A DNA stretch of 64,000 bases from Gerris lacustris (taxonomy: Eukaryota > Arthropoda > Insecta > Hemiptera > Gerridae). The translations under genes and the position numbers were made by a program. Positions 20,141 through 32,480 of this stretch are shown in pieces. Where the stretch lies: the NCBI GenBank assembly GCA_951217055.1, contig OX578284.1, positions 23,805,187 to 23,869,186 on the forward strand, in the 5' to 3' direction. Below the pieces are notes generated by a model, which worked only from the letters and a program-made list of their open reading frames with translations, was not told where the DNA came from and ran no database searches. Within the stretch, counting starts at the first letter, position 1; every line of letters starts with the position of its first letter.

Positions 20141-21084
20141 GGAAAAACTACAAATATTAAAAATTTTAAAATTATTGAAACAATTTTGATATTCAAATTA
20201 CATTTAAGTTTTTTGATTAAAATATTTTAATTTTATTATTAGGTCACATCCAAAGTGAGGTATTTCAAGGTGTCATAACCATAAAAAGGAAAGTCCTGCA
20301 TTCAATTTGTTCCATTCGATAGACAACATTATATAATTGCCGTAAATTTCGCAGTGTTGCTGTTTAATTAATATCGGCCTAGGAAAAGGTGATTATTTCG
20401 CCCAATGCACTCTAAAAAAAATGATAAACAAAAGAAATTATTAGCTTAGTAAAAATATAATTTTCATATTTTATATTATCATTATACAAATTCAAAAATA
20501 TGATCATTAAACATCTCGAGGTAATCAAAGAACATTTGTACTACTTATGTTTTCCATAGTCGAAAAAACACACAATTTTCTTTACCAATACTTCATTGCC
20601 ACAAAGAACTTTCTACTTATTAATTGACTATACCAAATATTGGTTGTAAACTTTCATTTTTGGTAAATGGAATTTTAAGACGTTAAGTGGAGCACTAATG
20701 AACTATGACGATTAACGGCGAGTTTCATAAATCAGATATTAATTTACATTTATGTGGTCTTTCATTTTCGTTCCTAAAATCTAACACTTTATTTAAATGT
20801 AAATAATGAGTACCTTATTCGCGGGTTAAATAGCATCGCAAAAGCTTGAAAGCTTGGCAAATAATGAAATATACCAACGCTGTTTTTGTTATAGCGTCAA
20901 CTTGTACTGAAATGGTCATTCCGCTGCATACGCCAGTGTTATGGTTTATAGTGAGGTTTTGCGCTGAATTTTTCAATTTCTCCTCTACATTTTCCTGTAA
21001 GAAAATAAATATTAATAATACATTGAATTGGATTTTAACATCATATTGGAATTTAAAATTATACACTTTAGGAGTTTTTTTTTT
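20141..21084. other. No convincing gene
   Basis: AT-rich. Overlapping ORFs on both strands at 20815-21196 lack domains, and their end overlaps the inverted repeat arm at 21085, so they are treated as chance. Confidence 0.45.
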
Positions 21085-21650
21085 TATATTATTTGGTCTA
21101 TTTGTCCCTTTTATTATTTATATTCTGTTGCTTGTGTCGTTTAAGGGTAGATTAGTCATGGCTATATTTCACCCTCCTGTGGGGCATTACCTCTAGACCA
21201 TAGTATTTTAATTCATTGTTACTACTCTATTAGTTATGTGTTATTTCTGATAGTTATTGTTATTTAGTCAGTATTATTTCGTAATGCATTTTGTAAAGTT
21301 ACCAGTGTGGATTTAATGTAAGAACAATGACTGACGAAACCATTTATTATGGTAAAATTATTTTAACTTTCAATTGTAATAGGACAACGCTTTCCTTGTG
21401 ATAGGTAAGATACTTTAAGTGATTGAATTTACATGGAGAAATTTAAGGTATTTATGTATAAAAATATGTGATATAATCAGAGAAAAAGTTAATGTGATTT
21501 ATGGTGTTTTAGGCATGAATATGCCCCGGAGGGGGCGAAATATAGCCAGGACTAATTTTGAGCAGTTGTGAATTTATTTAATTTACCCTTAAACGACCCA
21601 CAAGCAACAGAAGGATTTTTTTTTTTAGTTTGGTATAAATACATTAGTAG
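21085..21650. repeat. Inverted pair of hammerhead-like hairpins
   Basis: The left arm (about 21085-21200, minus) and right arm (about 21505-21650, plus) share TTTAAACGACACAAGCAACAG-like sequence and hairpins at 21163-21193 and 21513-21545. The right copy reads ATGAATATGCCCC, GGAG loop, GGGGC stem, GAAATATAGCC. Same outward orientation as in the Penelope remnant. Confidence 0.5.
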
Positions 21651-22264
21651 GTAATCCCACATATCAGAACTTGTCAAAAAACTGATATAAGTATATAATC
21701 ATATGAGAGTTATATTGCATAAATTATGTTTTTCAAGGTTGATCTACTTGAAACTAAAAAAAAGAACATTGCTGTAAAAGTTGTTGCAAATAGCTGATTT
21801 TTTTCACAGAAACAGCTTGTTTCAAATAATAATGGCTTTCAGTCACTTTCTAGCCCCCTGTAGAGCCGTTACAATAAAGGCTGATTCACCCTATTCTGTG
21901 TAGGGACCGAGTTGGGGCCGGTCCGTGCCTCAGTTGGGACATGGTGAGATATAATCTAAAAATAATATGGTCACCATGAAGTCTCACGAAAAAAGGGTTC
22001 CGTTGGTATTGTGAACATAAAATATCATATTGAATTCCCAGTTAATCAGATCAAATTGCTATTATTTTTTTTTTATACGGCAAATTTTACAGAAAATTTT
22101 CCATATTTATATAAACATCAGAAAATCATACAATTTCCTCGTGTTACTAGAGGAAAGGGTTCCTGGTTTGATCCCCCGGGAGGACACCATGATTTTTATC
22201 GATAATAACGAAACGGCAAATTAATTTTTTCCCGGAAAAAAGAGTGAATTATTTCCAAATTTTA

Positions 22265-22500
22265 GGAATAGCCATTATAGAGTTGTTGGGGGGGGGGGGG
22301 GGGCATTTTTTTTTTTTAATATTTCGACTTATAAATAGATTTTTTTTTTAAATTTTATATATATTTAGATATGTTACTCAAAATTAAAAAAAGATCACAA
22401 TCCCGTGACATAAATTATCCGTCATTTTGGATTCCCAGTTAATCAGATCAAATTGCTATTTTAGCGAATTTTCATAGAAAATTGGGCTATCGCAATGACT
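22265..22500 (+). repeat. Family D repeat, copy 1
   Basis: Begins with a 16-G run (22288-22303), then TTAATATTTCGACTTATAAA, ATCCCGTGACATAAATTATCC and CCAGTTAATCAGATCAAATTG. The reverse complement of the same blocks is at 25490-25705. A partial third copy of the CAGTTAATCAGATCAAATTG block is at about 22040. Confidence 0.65.
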
Positions 22501-22807
22501 TAAACCTTTTTGTGATTAGGATTTTTGAAAATTTTCTCCATGGAACTCCGTTTTAGACCATTCTTAATCGATTCCTGAAATTAAACACTTTTTTTATGTA
22601 CGTATGTATGTATACATGTACGAATATGTATGTATGTATACATGTATGTATCACTCCAGACAATATCTCACCCTAGGATGCACTTAAACCATCCAAACCA
22701 ATTTTGAAATGTCAATAATATCAAAAGAAAGGATGAGTTCGTTGGCCAGAATGTTTGGAGTCCATTTAGGGATCAAATTTTGACCACTTAGGGTAAAAAA
22801 TAGCATA

Positions 22808-22823
22808 CCCCCCCCCCCCCCCC
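22808..22823. repeat. Poly-C tract
   Basis: Sixteen consecutive C in AT-rich DNA; also a possible assembly weak point. Confidence 0.9.
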
Positions 22824-24050
22824 ACCATCTTATATAAAAATATGACAAAAGTGTACGTAACAACAATTACTGTACTCTTAAAGAGCTTTCCAATGACATG
22901 CATCTTGAAGGGTACATACTATTTTGACTTTTGTACCTCGTACCCCTGTGTACCAATTTTTTTTCACCCATCCATATTCTAAACCAAAATTTTCCAATAT
23001 TATCATAATCCAATAATACGCAGATTTCTTTGAAAATTCGCTCATTAAGTCATGGTGCATGACTGGTCTTCTTTTTTTTTCTATGGCACAGCAGATGGTT
23101 CTCAAATTCCCAACTCGGCCAAGTGTGAATCATCTGTGACCGTGCCTAATTATTAATTATAAAAACACTTAACACCATACAATGATATCACTAAATTTAA
23201 TAATCATATGATTGCAATATGAAAAGTACAGATTAAAAGTATCTCATTAGAAAAGTGATCATAAAAAACTGCTAGTAAACCATGTTTTATCCCCACCAAC
23301 ACGTTTTATTTTTAATGATCTTGCATCTAATTTTAAATTTCTGGAACTATAACACCCATTTTATACTTACCTCTTTAACGTCGTTTAAATGGGCCATTTC
23401 TTCAGCTACTGTAACAAACAAAATTAGGTTTTATGAGATGTCATTTAACTCATCACTTTTCATTAGGTTGTGACCGTGTTTTATTTATTTCAAAATTGTA
23501 ACTAACACTAAATATTATTTTAGATTTGCTTCATGTTTTGTATACACATTATTTTAGACCTATGTAAATTTATTTCTATGAGCACATTCTATCTTTTAAT
23601 TTAGAATTAGCTTTCATATACTTGACAAATATACGGATTTATGGTATTTAAACGATCTGAGGTCAAAAAATGTGGTTTTTTTAATGCCGTTCTGACGGCT
23701 GTAATCTTTTGTCTGTCGAACAGTCTCCTCTTCCGTCTAACCACCTCTAATGTAGATGCGTGAAGCCAAAATTACTGGTCAATTACAATAAAATTACGGC
23801 TGACATGTTCAGGAAAATTATACCCCGCGAAATCACTGATCGTACACTGGATTCGTTTTGGTAGAAGAATTTGCGCGATAACAACGCTTCAATCCAAACG
23901 CAATGGTTATATTGTGACTCCAGTTCCAGCATTTAAATTGTTCGATAATAAAAATAATCGAGTGTGCAATACAGGAAAAAAAAAAAAAAAAAAAAAAATC
24001 TTAAAAATGTATGAAATGTATGAAATTGATCACCTATACCTAGAAAAATA
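22824..24050. other. No gene seen
   Basis: AT-rich spacer with a poly-A tract at about 23975-23998 and a TTTTGTCTGTCGAACAGTC segment near 23708 of the type seen in many repeats here. No coding supported. Confidence 0.5.
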
Positions 24051-24750
24051 GACTGCCAATTGGTGTGGCACATAGCTTCCTCGCATCCTATCACGCACTT
24101 TATTAATGTTATGCTTTTACAAGCCATTATTGTCTAATTTGTCCAATTGTTTCCCCCATTTTGTTTTAATCAGTGAAAATAATTTTGACTTTTTACATTA
24201 ATTAAACTAACATTTTAGCAAAAGTTAAAGAGCACAGGCGATTCATTTAATCTGGGGCTTTATGTGGGTTACTTTCGATAAGCTATAAAAGTTTTATAAA
24301 AATCTGATAAGTACTTTTGAAGCTATAGTTGTAAATAAATATATGTTTGCACGCTTGTGGAAGAGAAAGAAATGAGCGCAAACTTATATGGGACCAACAA
24401 CGAGCTAATTATGACCTACCATACAAATTTCATTTAAATCGGACGATTAGTTTTTAAGATATGTTGGTTCACAAAATTTGAGCAACAGGCCGACAGACCG
24501 ACACGGAACCAAAAATGTTCCCTCATGTCTGAAACAGATTTCTGTCTTGGAATTTTTGAAATCGGAGAAAAAATATTTCGTTCTTCAGAACGATCACATA
24601 GCTTCCGCTACCTTTGGTAAGCTCGGAAGCAATATTCCCTGATGGCTGAAACGGATTTCTTTCTTGGAATTTTTGAAATTAGAGACAAAATACTATCGTT
24701 CTTCAGAATGATCACATACCTTCCGCTACCTTTGGTAAGCTCGGAATCAA
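24051..24750 (+). repeat. Family A repeat, near-complete copy with doubled 3' module
   Basis: Begins GACTGCCAATTGGTGTGGCA and runs through GGGACCAACAACGAGCTAAT, a CGACAGACCGACACGGAACC tract and AACAGATTTCTGTCTTGG to CTTTGGTAAGCTCGGAAGC. The last ~110 bp module is repeated in tandem (about 24520-24625 and 24632-24750). Other copies are at 29437-30050 and, reversed, 44405, 56238, 56574 and 57310. No ORF or terminal inverted repeats; it could be a SINE-like or other non-coding element. Confidence 0.65.
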
Positions 24751-24907
24751 AACATTAACCCCAAGAAAATAGAGAAATTTAATTTTAGAGATTCTGCTTC
24801 CCAAGATCTATGAAAAACCCTGGACATTTTTTTTATTCATAAACGGTTTCAAAAAAAGAAGTAAATACAAGTTTAGACTATTTCAATACCGATTAAGTTA
24901 ATAATGA

Positions 24908-25123
24908 TTATAGTTGCTTCTTCGAAAAAAGTCTAATTTCCGAGATAATGGCGAACAAAGATGGAGCATGGTGGCTATCTGATGATAAGGCATGCTGCAG
25001 AATCGAGGCAACTCCACTAATTCCTTCCATTAATGTTGTGTAGTGAGAAAGGAATAATTTGATTTTTGTGGAACTTAGATCAAACAAATTTATACGAAAA
25101 GAAGAAAACTTTTTCCTCATCAC
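24908..25123 (-). other. Unassigned 71-codon ORF
   Basis: The minus-strand reading includes GISGVASILQHALSSDSHHA and SLFAIISEIRLF, which looks more protein-like than most ORFs here. No domain is recognised, and no clear splice site or repeat copy was found. It may be chance or an old exon. Confidence 0.15.
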
Positions 25124-25489
25124 TCTCTATCAAACGATAGGTCATACTTGTGTATCGAAGCTGTAAATTTCCACGACTTAAAAATTGATACGACTGTATT
25201 TCAGACAAATTCTTCATGTTAGAAACTGAGTCAAAGATTGACTGTGACCCCATATTAAAGATACGAATTTAAACATGATTAAAAAGGTATTTAATCATAT
25301 CGTTCGTTTTTAAGCGGATTGACTTTCCAAAGGCCGTTGGAACTTCTCTGGTTTAGATGCAACTTGAGTTTTCTCTAATTAAACATTTTTTAATAATCTT
25401 AAAAAAATCTTTAAAACAAATTAAACTTACAGAAAACTAATAAATATTGAATACAAACACATATATACATACATTCTGCTGGGCCATTG

Positions 25490-25705
25490 AAAAAATAGAA
25501 ATAGCAATTTGATCTGATTACCTGGAAATCCAAAATGGTGGATAATTCGTGTCACGGGATTTTTGTTGTTTTAAATTTGAGTAAGATTTTGAATCAAAGC
25601 TAATAATGAGTAGATTACAAATATATATAAACTATTTTTTTAAAAAAAGTATTGTATTTATAAGCCGAAATATACTAACAAAAAAAAACGTCCCCCCCAC
25701 CCTAC
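25490..25705 (-). repeat. Family D repeat, copy 2
   Basis: Reverse complement of 22265-22500; shares ATAGCAATTTGATCTGATTA, GGATAATTCGTGTCACGGGA and AAGCCGAAATATACTAAC, and ends in a C run where copy 1 has G. Confidence 0.6.
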
Positions 25706-25756
25706 TACTACTAATAACGTCCTCTCCACGGAAAATCATACTTGTTTATTTATCAA

Positions 25757-25790
25757 AGCAGCTTTCAGCTTTTATAAAGCCATCATCAGT
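25757..25790 (-). other. Hammerhead-like hairpin (full CUGAUGA core)
   Basis: On minus it reads CACTGATGATGGCTT, TATA loop, AAAGCT, GAAAG. This is the best core match of the set (CUGAUGA..GAAA) and still shows one extra U before stem II. A tiny stem III (AG..CU) followed by UU is possible. Solo copy. Confidence 0.4.
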
Positions 25791-26187
25791 GCCGATTTTG
25801 GAAGTACTGGAGTTTAATTATAACAAAAATGGTTGTAGGTGAGTCATATGGGGTCGGAGACTAACGTGACTCCGTCTGATGTTAGTCTCCTACATCATAG
25901 ACTGTCTCTGTTCAACGCACTTAATTTCTCAGTAAATAAAGGTTATAATAAAATCAAATATTTTGAAATGTACCTAATCAACTATATAATTCACTAAATA
26001 ATACTGAAAATCGTTCAATTAGCTCATGATTTTACGATTTATATGCAGAAACAAATTGATCTAAACAAATTGATTTGTCAAACAAAACGAACGGTACGCG
26101 AAAACCGACATGAATTAAAATTTTGATTTCACATCTAAGGGCTTTAGAGTAATCTTTGAGTAACAGGTTAATTATTCTTTATGTAAT

Positions 26188-26215
26188 ATTTAGCCTCCTC
26201 TTGAGGCATCTTCAG
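26188..26215 (-). other. Hammerhead-like hairpin, solo
   Basis: On minus: CTGAAGATGCCTC, AAGA loop, GAGGC stem, then TAAAT where GAAAT is expected. It lies downstream of the LINE fragment at 26960-27334. Confidence 0.35.
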
Positions 26216-26420
26216 AATCTGCAATAGTTAATCAAATAATAATAATAATAAATAAACAATTTATTCCTCACAATACATAGGATAATTAAGTTAATAAATA
26301 CAATTAAATTAATACATGCAGTGGTGAGCGCTCCCAAAAAGCAAAAGCTTGAGCTAGGGAGCGGCCGTTACATTATTTTTATTCTTTTTTAACAAAATAC
26401 TTTTCTAACAAGACATTTAT

Positions 26421-26521
26421 ATGCATACATACATACACACATACATACATATATACACATACACATATACATATATATACATACATACATATACACTACA
26501 TACACATATATACATATACAC
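26421..26521. repeat. (CATA)n-type microsatellite
   Basis: Imperfect CATA, TACA and CACATA units over about 100 bp. Confidence 0.8.
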
Positions 26522-26959
26522 ACAAAAAACTTAATAAATTATATATTTACATAGACCTATTTATTCTATTTTTATTATTGAGTTTAACAACGTTATACCT
26601 AATAAAATGAAACTTATTCCATTTTATTTTATAATAAATATAAATAATAAAATTTGAAGAGATAAAGCGTAAAATCAAAATTAATTGCCTTTTTTCAAAC
26701 AGTCAATCACTAGAGCTTAAAAAAAGAAAAATTAAATAAAATAATAATGATAATTAAAAAATAAATAAATAAAATTAAATAAAAAATTATGCAAATCTGT
26801 GCCTATTCAATTCAGTAAGCTTTTAAATTTATTTCAAATTGTAATAATACTTATTACTACAATAATATATTATTATTATTGTTGATAAGAATGGAGAGAG
26901 AAAAAAGGAAAATGTAGTACAACAAATTCTTTAGAAAGAGAGATTAAACGTTTTTGAAT

Positions 26960-27334
26960 TTAATTTAAATGTATATTATTGATAGTGTAATGATTTCTAA
27001 TCCATATATCTACTTGTTTTTTATACGTATCTATTGTTTTGATGTTTCTTATATGTTGAGGTAACGCATTGTGGAGTTTGATTCTTATATACGATGGGTG
27101 TCTTTGTGCGAAAGTGGATTTGGTAGCTATTGTTTGTAGATTTCTGTTTGTTTTCGTCCTGGTTTCATAGTTATGTTGTACGGTTTGTTTTGGTAACTTG
27201 AAGTAGTATACTAGAACTGTTTTTTTGTGCAACTGATCAATGTTTAAAACTGAAAATTCTCTAAATAAAGCGATTGATGAATAGTCTTTAGGTTTTTTAA
27301 GTATTATTTTTATTATTGTTTTTTGAATTAAAAT
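26960..27334 (-). pseudogene. LINE reverse transcriptase C-terminal fragment
   Basis: An open minus frame of about 125 codons. It begins with an IIKIILKKPKDYSSIALF-like segment, has HKKTVLVYYFKL in the middle, and near the end NYETRTKTNRNLQ and SYIRIKLHNALPQHIRNI. This order (KxxxYSS, hydrophobic helix, YxTR, K-hydrophobic-N-LP) is typical of the region after the RT thumb of CR1/Jockey-type LINEs. Upstream is a TAA, so the RT core is missing. A 3' UTR may run down to the AATAATAATAATAAATAAAC tract near 26237. It is the only trace of this second LINE. Confidence 0.55.
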
Positions 27335-27804
27335 TTAATTAAATGTTAAGCTTTGTGGCATACCAGTTACTTTTATTTCTTGAAAGTGAAATTTTAAAAT
27401 CTTGAAGATACCTGAAGACGTGGTGAAAGATTGCATAAGAGTGAGGTAAATGTACTAAATTATTACCGTAAAGACCTTAGATAGATAATACAAATTGAAT
27501 ATAAGGTAGTATATTAAAAATAAGGATAGTCTGGTTAAGGGGGGTCTTTATTTTCTATCTGCTCATGATTTTAAGAGGATTAACGGAACAAACTCGCAAG
27601 ATTGTTACTACTAGAAAGTTAATAGATTTATCTATACTAGTAGAAAGTTAATAGGTTTATTTATTAATTTAATTCTAGATGTTCTACTGTAAATATTCGA
27701 TCTATATGATTAACTGGAGTGAATTATAAATGTTATCCTTTGTAAATATGTGTATAAGTTTACCTTTAAAAATTACTGAAAAATAAAGTTGTCCTTAGTA
27801 TGAT

Positions 27805-28110
27805 TTGCACTACACAGTACTCACTGCTGTATTTACTGAACTGTACACACACGCAATAGAAACACGACTATTGGGTGTGAAGCATGTATGCTTATCAAAA
27901 AAAAAAAACCTAGACATGCGCCTTGAGGGAACATCCCCCACCAAAGAAACCGCGCTTTTAGACATTGTCGCTCATTTGCCATCGCCACTAGGCCCCCTTA
28001 AACTATATATAGACCGGCCAAACCGGTTCCGTTTACAGGGTACCATTTTATTGATTCAAGTGGTACCGAAATAGTACGTTAACTTCTACTAGGTGGCAAC
28101 ACTTAATACT
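27805..28110 (+). other. GC-richer segment with unassigned ORF
   Basis: An 89-codon ORF and its surroundings are clearly less AT-rich than the neighbours (CATTTGCCATCGCCACTAGG, GACCGGCCAAACCGGTTCCG). No domain or splice sites recognised. Confidence 0.25.
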
Positions 28111-28254
28111 TTTACTTTGTAGGACGGGAAAAGATTCTATATTTATACCTATTCCTTAGGTAAATAGGACTTGCTTTAGTAAAACCAACAACGACACTGC
28201 AATGAGTTAAAGATCGCCAATCCCATGTAAAAAGTTTTAAAACAAGAAAAAATA

Positions 28255-28480
28255 AAAAATAATAAAAACACAGGCACAATATTTTGACCCACACATAGGA
28301 AAAATATAATATACACATGCTCAAAAATGTGGTAAGCTCTAAATTTTTAATTTTCGATTGGAGTGTCAAGTGAAAGTTACTGAAGAGTACATTACGAATA
28401 TATACAGGTATAACATTTTATGATTATCGTGCTGTTTACCGCCAATATTGAGTTTTTAGCGCCAAAATTCCCCCTCCCCC
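28255..28480 (-). repeat. Dispersed repeat related to 15481-16010
   Basis: Carries TTTTGACCCACACATAGGA, GTGAAAGTTACTGAAGAGTA and TTACGAATATATACAGG on plus, the reverse of the modules near 15560 and 15825. Confidence 0.45.
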
Positions 28481-29213
28481 CCTCCAAAAAAATGCCTCTC
28501 CCAACCTCTCTATTATTTTCTTCAAACAAAAAAAGGTGGTTCCAAAATGCTTTAATATCCTGTATTACTCAAGATATAAAGGTATAATGTTGACAAATAG
28601 AGGTTGGTCTCTTGTAATTTTTAATTTTTAAAGAAATACATTTTTCACAACTTTTTATTTTACAGATTTTAGGAAATATATGCTTATTTAGAGCTAAAAC
28701 TATAATATTTTTAAACCGTATGCCATGCCACATTTGATCGAAGGCTCTAAAACAACTTAATAAACATTGAAAAGTTATTTTTTTGATGAAATATAGTTTT
28801 TTCTATTTGTTAGCAACTTGGGCTTTATTTTTTGGGATGTTTATCTATAAATTATAAAAAAAAATAGTTGATAAATTATCCCATAATCAATCGAATTTAA
28901 TTTTGAGCTGTAGATCATTCAAGGTAATAATGTCGATGTCTACCAGTGAATTCTCTACAGATGACGTACTAACAATCCAATTTAATGAAAGTAAAATACT
29001 TATTATTTAATTTATTCTTTAATATATTTCGAATTTTATAAATTCTGACTATTGAGTGATGCTCATTACACCACGACGAGCTCATCTTCACTGGTTCTCT
29101 AGTCTAGGGGACTAGGGAAGCCTCCTCTCTCCCCCAACCTTATCTTTATAATAATAATATAACATTCTGTTACAATGTATAAACATTACTGCAGTTTTTG
29201 TTGAAATCGGCAA

Positions 29214-29241
29214 CGTTTCGGCCAAGCCGGTCATTCTCAAG
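29214..29241 (-). other. Hammerhead-like hairpin, solo
   Basis: On minus: CTTGAGAATGACCGG, CTT loop, GGCC, GAAACG. It ends in the GAAAC expected of a hammerhead 3' core. Confidence 0.4.
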
Positions 29242-29436
29242 TCAAAAAACATATATTTATTTTTGTCAACAATATAACATTGGAATAAGGAAAGACATAC
29301 TATAAAACTAAGAAATTCACATTTTTTACACTAGAGTGAGGTCATTGATACTAGTTAGTCTATAACAATAGGAACTTAAATTTTAATCGTCTCAAATGTC
29401 ATATACAGCATCTCCGTAAACCTAAGAATAACAATA

Positions 29437-30050
29437 GACTGCTAATTGGTGTGGCACATAGCATACTCGCATCCTATCGCGTACTTTATTGATTTTATAC
29501 ATTTACATGCCGTTAATGTCTAATTTGTCCCAACTGTTTCCCCCCTTTTTTTTAATCTGTCAAAATTGTTTAGATTTTTTACGTAAATTAAAGTATCAAT
29601 TTAGCAAAAGTTAAAAAGCGCAGACGGTTCAATTTCATCTAGGGCTATCTGCTGACTACTTTCAATAAATTATTAAAGTTTCATACAAATCAGATAAGTA
29701 CTTTTGAAGGTGTAAATTAATGTATATTTGTGCGCATGTGAAAGAGAAACATATTAGCCCACAAGGTTGAAACTTATATGGGACCAACAATGAGCTAATT
29801 ATGACCAACCATCCCAATTTAATTGAATTCGGACGGAAGATATGTTGGTTCGTAAAAATTGATCGACAGATCGATAGACCGACACACCGACAGACCGATG
29901 AACCGACAGAGAGCCACGGAACCAAAAATTTTCCCTGATGTCTGAAACGGATTTCTGTTTTGGAATTTTTGAAATCGGAGACATTTTCGCAACATTTTTC
30001 GTTCTTTAGAATGATCCCATAGCTTCCGTTACCTTCGGTAAGCTCGGAAG
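29437..30050 (+). repeat. Family A repeat, near-complete copy 2
   Basis: Same start (GACTGCTAATTGGTGTGGCA) and same end (CCTTCGGTAAGCTCGGAAG) as 24051-24750, but with a single 3' module. It contains an expanded GACAGACCGATGAACCGACA tract. ORFs across it are repeat sequence and not genes. Confidence 0.65.
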
Positions 30051-31111
30051 TATCACAATGAAAAATAACAACAATTGATACCATTAATTCAAATATCACA
30101 GGTACATCTTAAATGAGAGGAAAAGTTGATAGACTCTCTGTCTCTTATCACTAATGTTATCATCTGGTATATGTATATTTAAAATTTGTTTTATAAAATC
30201 AACATTAATTATTATTGAGAGTGAGTAAATATGGATTTAATTAAAGTACTATAAAATATAATCTTATTTCAATTAAAAATATAAGTGAAAAGGAGAATTA
30301 AAAATATCAATAATATGTTGCAATCAAGAGGGCATTGATTGTTGTCCGCGGCGGGAATTTTGCTTTGATTGATCATGATATATCCCACTGTAAAATTTGT
30401 TAAGAGACCGGGAATCTACTTTAAAATTGACCTGACTTTCCGATTTGATAGCGATGTTCAGCGCTTCCATCTTTTGACTACGTTTTATAAGCTTGCTTTC
30501 TTGTTTGCTTGTTTGTATGTCCGGTACAAATCTTGTAATCGATTTTTAACTAACTTTCTGACTAAATAGAAAGCTGAAACTTGCACAGATTATGTATTTC
30601 CGATGGCAATACAATAATCAGTCATTAGATTTACTAAACTATTAGTATCAGTCGATAAACCACTAAATTTCTTACATATTTAGGCGGTCAAATTCAAAAT
30701 CAATTGTAAACAAACACCACACGAAAATTTAAAAACGTCTTATATAAAAAGTTCTTTTTATCCTGGATTATTTCTATTAGCTATAGTTCCTCTCCTTATG
30801 ATCTTAGTCTCTTCAAAACGAAATTTGTGATTAGTGGCCATTTAGAGATTAGATAATGCTGCGTTGGTATTACCTTTATTCTGGTAATATTTATGCTCAA
30901 TTTTATTAATGATAATTGATATCATGATAAATAATAATCGTTAAATTAGGAACTATTTCTTATCAAAAAGACCAAGTAGATAATTTTTTTGACTTGACAC
31001 AAATGAAGAAGTAAAAATAGAAACAAGCATTTATATGGAAATTTCATTAATTCCAGGTCACTAGCCACTCTTTAAATAATACCACTTGAATATGTAGTTT
31101 ACTGATAAAAT
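30051..31111. other. No gene seen
   Basis: AT-rich spacer. A block near 30480-30600 (TTTGTATGTCCGGTACAAAT, then AAGCTGAAACTTGCACAGA) resembles other dispersed repeats of the window. Confidence 0.45.
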
Positions 31112-31492
31112 GGTACTTCTTTAGATTGTTACTCCCCTATGTTTTTTTTTAGAACAAAAATCACTTTGACTAAATAACTATTAAGACAAAGAGATGTTTA
31201 GTCGACTAACTTTGGGACAAAGGAATATCACACACCTGTTTTTATAAGGGGAGTAACAGTGTAAATAAGAACATTCCGTACACCTTCTTTACACTGTTAC
31301 TCCCCTCTGTTTTTTTATAAGGGGAGTAACAGTCTAAAGAAGAACATTCCATACACCTTCTTTACACTGTTACTCCCCTCTGTTTTTTTAAAAGGGGAGT
31401 AACAGTCTAAAGAAGAACATTCCATACACCTTCTTTACACTGTTACTCCCCTCTGTTTTTTTATAAGGGGAGTAACAGTCTAAAGAAGTGAC
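31112..31492. mobile_element. hAT-type MITE, copy 4, expanded to a hairpin array
   Basis: A standard MITE body starting GGTACTTCTTTAGATTGTTA is followed by three 73-bp units starting at 31270, 31343 and 31416. Each unit is AACATTCC(G/A)TACACC plus a long hairpin with arms CTTCTTTACACTGTTACTCC and their near complement. The element ends AAGAAGTGAC. Copies at 14956 and 6554 have one such extra unit; 17994 has none. Confidence 0.8.
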
Positions 31493-31940
31493 GGTAATTT
31501 TTTGACTTACTCAATATCAAGAAGTAAAAATAAAATCAAGCATTTATATAGAAATTTCATTCATTAGAAATGTTACTTTTTTACCATGCAATGTTGTTTT
31601 GTTTTTTTGTTAGTTACTTTTAACATATATACTTTATAATTAAGGTAATAATTAAGACAATATTAAGGGGTCACTTCGTTACTTATATAAGGTCAGGATC
31701 CAGCTGGATATGTGCAAATGATAGCAACGTTAGTGTATCTAGGTGGCCAAATGCCGCTAAAAATCTTTATATTATGCTGCTACTATAAGAATGTTAAGTT
31801 CTTTCAATGTCATAGGTCTCGTAGTTCTCCAATCTCCATAGACCTTTTCCAGCTCTTAACTTCACTTTTATTTGACTCTAATGTGAGGGAATAAACAGTT
31901 TAGAGAATCCTTCCTTAGGGACCGTACAAAAGGTCATGAA

Positions 31941-32480
31941 ATCTGACCAAAAACCACTTATGTGGTAAAAAAAAAAACACCCCGCCAAGTCTGTGGTCCA
32001 AAAAAGTTGTGAAATCAACTTTCTGTCCCGCCAAGTGATGTTGGCACTTTCTCCTGACCCAACACTGTCAACTTAGATATTTATCAGCTTCTTCTCCTTG
32101 GCGGTGTGAGGAAAGCCTTTTAACAGTGTTGTTGAAGGCTCTTCTCGATGCCACAATAATCATTGCTGTAAATCTTTCCCATTATCAAAAAGCAAATAAA
32201 ATAGAAATAAGTAATATACAAATTAAGCTTTTAATGAATGACCCCATGCAACTACTACTTTCTTTGCAGAGGATGCGTGGGGTACAACCAGTTAACTTTG
32301 GGAAGTACTGCAGGAACACCGCCAAGGAGAAGAAGCTGATAAATATCTAAGTTGACAGTGTTGGGCCAGGAGAAAGTGCCAACATCACTTGGCGGGACAG
32401 AAAGTTGATTTCACAACTTTTTTGGACCACAGACTTGGCGGGGTGTTTTTTTTTACCACACAAGTGGTTTTTGGTCAGAT
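31941..32480. mobile_element. 540-bp foldback element with 165-bp inverted arms
   Basis: The left arm 31941-32107 and right arm 32316-32480 are almost perfect inverted copies. They begin ATCTGACCAAAAACCACTT and include ACACCCCGCCAAGTCTGTGG and GTCCCGCCAAGTGATGTTGG. The 208-bp loop carries a chance ORF that runs into the arm. No transposase and no sure target duplication. The arms are so alike that insertion or gene conversion is probably recent. Confidence 0.8.

Noticed and set aside
20815..21196. Overlapping ORFs on both strands
   Set aside because: No domain on either strand, and the region merges into an inverted-repeat arm.
22011..22224. Two overlapping 64-codon ORFs
   Set aside because: They lie across dispersed repeat sequence shared with 13800 and 22440.
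29662..30099. 145-codon minus ORF
   Set aside because: It runs through family A repeat sequence, including the GACA tract, and other copies of the repeat do not keep the frame.
32126..32350. 74-codon ORF in the foldback element
   Set aside because: It spans the loop and one arm, has no domain, and is explained by the arm sequence.
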